Below, piece after piece: positions 44,881 through 47,663 of a stretch of DNA of 47,663 nucleotides. The position numbers and the translations under genes were made by a program. The notes under the pieces are model-generated. The model had not been told where the DNA came from. It ran no database searches and saw nothing but the letters and a program-made list of their open reading frames with translations. The stretch is from Pseudomonadota bacterium. GTDB lineage: Bacteria; Desulfobacterota; Desulfovibrionia; Desulfovibrionales; Desulfovibrionaceae. Location of the stretch: the NCBI GenBank assembly GCA_018816865.1, contig JAHIUW010000026.1:1-47663 (forward strand), read 5' to 3'. Positions within the stretch are counted from its first letter, which is position 1, and the number at the start of each line of letters is the position of its first letter.

Positions 44881-44909
44881 TTGGCACAAGAGAGGGAGTA
44901 GAATAGGAT
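44881..44909 (+). promoter_or_regulatory. Promoter of the glucan phosphorylase gene
   Basis: TTGGCA (44881-44886), a 17-bp spacer and TAGGAT (44904-44909). Confidence 0.5.
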
Positions 44910-44951
44910 ACAATCCTGCCCATATATGAACGTCTTCGGGACGGAGGATGC

Positions 44952-47516
44952 ATGAAACCGATTCAGACATACAGCGTTGTCCCCAAACTGCCGAAGAATC
45001 TGAGGCCGTTGTGGGATTTGGCCTACAATTTCTGGTTCGCCTGGAACGACAGAATCGTGGATTTGTTTGCGCGGATCGATAATCGGATGTGGCGCGCGAG
45101 CGAAGGCAACCCCGTGGCCTTCATCAATATGCTGCCCCAGGAAATGCTCGTGGACCTGTCCAACGATGAGTTGTTCCTGGACCGGATGACCGAGACGGTG
45201 GATTCACTGCGTGCCTATCTGGGCAGCACGGCCTCGTCCGTGGAATTCAAGGGGCGGGACGAGTCCCAGCCCGTGGTGGCCTATTTTTCTCTCGAATTTG
45301 GCATCACCCCCTGCCTGCCCATCTATTCCGGTGGCCTGGGCATCCTGGCGGGCGACCATCTGAAGTCCGCCAGTGATCTGAACGTGCCGCTGGTGGGCCT
45401 GGGCCTGTGCTACACGCAAGGTTATTTTCGGCAATACCTGACCCCTGACGCCTGGCAGAATGAGCGTTATCCTGTCTATGACTTCGAGCAGATGCCCCTG
45501 ACCGAGGTCGCGCATGAGAACGGGGAGCCCCTCAGGCTGGTCCTTGATCTGCGCGGGCAAGCAGTCCAGGTGCGTATCTGGAAGGCCGCCGTGGGACGTG
45601 TGAATCTGTACCTGATGGACACCAATATCACCGAGAACCCGCCTGAAATCCGTGAACTGACCACCAGGCTCTATGGTGGCGATCTGGAGATGCGGCTCAA
45701 GCAGGAGATCCTGCTGGGTATCGGCGGCATCAAATCACTGGAATTGCTGGGGCTGTCGCCCACGGTCATCCACATGAACGAGGGCCATTCGGCCTTTGCA
45801 GGGCTGGCGCGCATCCGTCGTTTCATGCAGGACAAGGATGTCTCTTTCGAGGCCGCCGTCGAGTTGACCGCGTCGAGCTGCGTGTTCACCACACATACCC
45901 CGGTGCCCGCAGGCAACGACCGTTTCTCGCCGGATCTCATGCAGCGCTATTTCGAGGGCTACGCCCGTGACATGGGTATTGCCTTCAAGGTCTTTTTGGC
46001 CCTGGGCCGCGAGGACCCGCGTGACGATGCCGAGCCGTTCTGCATGACCGTGCTGGCGCTCAGGCTGTCGCGCTTCAACAACGGGGTCAGCAAATTGCAC
46101 GGCAAGGTCTCGCGCAAGATGTGGCAACGTGTCTGGCCGCAGTTTCCGATGCAGGATGTGCCCATCGGGGCCATCACCAACGGCGTGCATCACCCGTCCT
46201 GGGTGGCGGCGGACATGGCCCTGCTCTATGACCGCTTCTTGGGTGCCAACTGGCGCGAGGACCCGGACTGCGACCGGGTCTGGCGCAATGCCGAGTCCAT
46301 CCCCGACTCGGAGCTGTGGCGGACCCACGAGCGGTTGCGCGAGCATCTGGTGGATTTTGTGCGCATGCGCCTGCGGGCCGAGTTGACCGAGCGTGGGGCG
46401 CGCTACAAGGAGATCGAAGCCGCGGACGATGTGCTTGATCCCAGCGCCCTGACCATCGGTTTCGCCCGACGTTTCGCCACCTACAAGCGAGCCAACTTGC
46501 TGCTGCAGGACAAGGACCGCCTGATGAACCTCATCAGCCAGAGTGAGCGGCCGGTGCAGTTCATCTTTGCGGGCAAGGCCCATCCCAAGGACAATGAGGG
46601 CAAGCGCCTGATCCAGGAACTGGTGCAGCTGTGCCGGAGCCCGAAATGTCGCAACAAAATGGTCTTTTTGACGGACTACGACATGAGGGTGGCCGAATTC
46701 ATGGTCCAGGGCTGCGACGTCTGGCTGAATACTCCGCGAGTGCCTTTGGAGGCCTGCGGGACCTCGGGCATGAAGGCCATGGCCAACGGCGTACTGCATT
46801 GCAGTACATTGGACGGCTGGTGGGCCGAGGCCTACGAGCCGGGCAACAGCCTGGGCTGGGCCATCGGCCAGGGCGAGGTCTATGACGATCCCGAGCATCA
46901 GGATTTCGTGGAGTCCCAGACCTTGTACAACTTGCTGGAGAATGAACTGATCCCCGAATTTTACGAGCGCGGACATGGCAACCTGCCCCGGGGTTGGACC
47001 AGACGCATGAAGAAGGCCCTGCTCAAACTCGGGCCGGTGTTCAACGCCCACCGCATGGTGGAGGAATATGCCAAGGTGGCCTATCGTCCGGCGTATTCGA
47101 ACTTCAACGACCTGGCCGCAGACAGCTTCGCCAAGGCCAAGGCTCTGGCCCAGTGGCGCATGGAGATCATGACCAGCTGGCATGGCGTGGCCATCCGCAA
47201 CGTGGTGTCTCGAGAACCCGGGCAGGTGCACGTGGGCGAGGCCATCGAGGTCAACTGCGAGGTCAATCTGAACGGCCTGTCCCCCCAGGACGTTGTGGTG
47301 GAGATCTACAGCGGCAATGTGGACCATGAGGGTGGCTTCATCGACCGGCGTACCAAGGCCATGGAGCCCCTCGATGCCCAGGCTGACGGCTGGCTTCGCT
47401 ACAGTGGCCTGTTCAAACCCAGCACGCCGGGCCGATTCGGGTTCAACGTGCGTGTGCTGCCTCGTCACGACAATCTGCTCGATTCTCACAGTCTGGGCCT
47501 GATCTGCTGGGCATAA
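44952..47516 (+). CDS. glgP: Alpha-glucan phosphorylase (DUF3417 type)
   Basis: 854 residues; ATG 44952 with GGAGG upstream. N-terminal DUF3417 region (residues ~10-110; NLRPLWDLAYNFWFAWN) marks the non-classical phosphorylase family found in Thermus and many anaerobes. Core motifs: AYFSLEFGITPCLPIYSGGLGILAGDHLK, TNGVHHPSWVA, GFARRFATYKRA, and the PLP lysine K608 in GTSGMKAMANG. It releases glucose 1-phosphate from glycogen or maltodextrins. A C-terminal ~120-residue beta domain follows. Single gene; palindromic element C begins 5 bp after its stop. Confidence 0.94.
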   Translation: MKPIQTYSVVPKLPKNLRPLWDLAYNFWFAWNDRIVDLFARIDNRMWRASEGNPVAFINMLPQEMLVDLSNDELFLDRMTETVDSLRAYLGSTASSVEFKGRDESQPVVAYFSLEFGITPCLPIYSGGLGILAGDHLKSASDLNVPLVGLGLCYTQGYFRQYLTPDAWQNERYPVYDFEQMPLTEVAHENGEPLRLVLDLRGQAVQVRIWKAAVGRVNLYLMDTNITENPPEIRELTTRLYGGDLEMRLKQEILLGIGGIKSLELLGLSPTVIHMNEGHSAFAGLARIRRFMQDKDVSFEAAVELTASSCVFTTHTPVPAGNDRFSPDLMQRYFEGYARDMGIAFKVFLALGREDPRDDAEPFCMTVLALRLSRFNNGVSKLHGKVSRKMWQRVWPQFPMQDVPIGAITNGVHHPSWVAADMALLYDRFLGANWREDPDCDRVWRNAESIPDSELWRTHERLREHLVDFVRMRLRAELTERGARYKEIEAADDVLDPSALTIGFARRFATYKRANLLLQDKDRLMNLISQSERPVQFIFAGKAHPKDNEGKRLIQELVQLCRSPKCRNKMVFLTDYDMRVAEFMVQGCDVWLNTPRVPLEACGTSGMKAMANGVLHCSTLDGWWAEAYEPGNSLGWAIGQGEVYDDPEHQDFVESQTLYNLLENELIPEFYERGHGNLPRGWTRRMKKALLKLGPVFNAHRMVEEYAKVAYRPAYSNFNDLAADSFAKAKALAQWRMEIMTSWHGVAIRNVVSREPGQVHVGEAIEVNCEVNLNGLSPQDVVVEIYSGNVDHEGGFIDRRTKAMEPLDAQADGWLRYSGLFKPSTPGRFGFNVRVLPRHDNLLDSHSLGLICWA

Positions 47517-47520
47517 ACGC

Positions 47521-47642
47521 AAACCGCTGAAAAGCGGCCATCTGCTTTGTTGCTGCGAACGGCTCACACTCTTGCGTATGTCAGATACGCGACGAGCGTG
47601 AGCCGTTCTCGCGTCTGGCATCCGGTCACTTTTGAGCGGTTT
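47521..47642. repeat. Nested palindromic intergenic element, copy C
   Basis: Basal arms 47521-47534 and 47629-47642 (AAACCGCTgAAAAG, one mismatch). Inner arms AACGGCTCAC (47558-47567) and GTGAGCCGTT (47598-47607), perfect 10 bp. Core hairpin GCGTAT-gtcag-ATACGC (47574-47590). Same three-level layout and 122-bp length as the copies after spoT. Confidence 0.8.
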
Positions 47643-47663
47643 GCGGGGAAGTCACACGTGTAC

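Overview
This is a GC-rich, gene-dense bacterial chromosome segment. Its gene content and style fit a free-living Gram-negative anaerobe of the Desulfovibrio type: a solitary archaeal-type ornithine cyclodeaminase, a cpgS-like GTPase next to carbamate kinase, pabA-pabB-pabC, a split bio locus, a DUF3417-type glucan phosphorylase and a lone oligopeptide-binding lipoprotein before spoT. This assignment is inference: there is no rRNA, sulfate-reduction gene or other marker in the window. I see no tRNA, rRNA, CRISPR array, insertion sequence or integrase.

Layout. 1-2454: 3' part of a long RTX (calcium-binding, type I secreted) protein, cut by an in-frame TAG at 670-672. 2761-8485: a LacI-type regulator with two operator-like sites, then an ABC importer (binding protein, permease, fused permease-ATPase) and a calcineurin-type phosphoesterase, probably for a phosphorylated or phosphodiester compound. 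8486-9231: gene-poor; holds a tandem glycine riboswitch on the minus strand with a promoter and terminator but no recognisable gene behind it. 9232-12506: cation diffusion facilitator, cpgS-like GTPase, carbamate kinase. 12537-16179 (minus): hybrid histidine kinase and ornithine cyclodeaminase-like protein. 16667-21263: biotin synthesis, bioF, an alpha/beta hydrolase and bioC on plus, converging on bioA-bioD on minus. 21546-25031: a Cys-rich small protein, a DUF2721 membrane protein and pabABC (p-aminobenzoate for folate). 25197-28403 (minus): SWIM-SNF2 helicase. 28633-32494: oligopeptide-binding lipoprotein and bifunctional (p)ppGpp synthetase/hydrolase. 32904-34153 (minus): proC and ndk. 34355-41606 (minus): a long run holding an endonuclease III-like glycosylase, an EnvC-like activator, CtpA protease, a YibQ-type deacetylase and a TrpXYZ-type ABC importer. 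41742-42845 (minus): prmA and a 59-codon gene. 43066-44733 (minus): dut and argD. 44952-47516: glucan phosphorylase.

The most unusual non-coding signals are: (a) the orphan glycine riboswitch; (b) three copies of a nested palindromic intergenic element (two in tandem after spoT, one after the glucan phosphorylase) that share a GCGTAT-loop-ATACGC core while their outer arms differ in sequence but keep pairing; (c) stable hairpins placed just after the binding-protein gene in two unrelated ABC operons; (d) a ribosome-binding site and ATG kept exactly at the domain junction of the permease-ATPase fusion.
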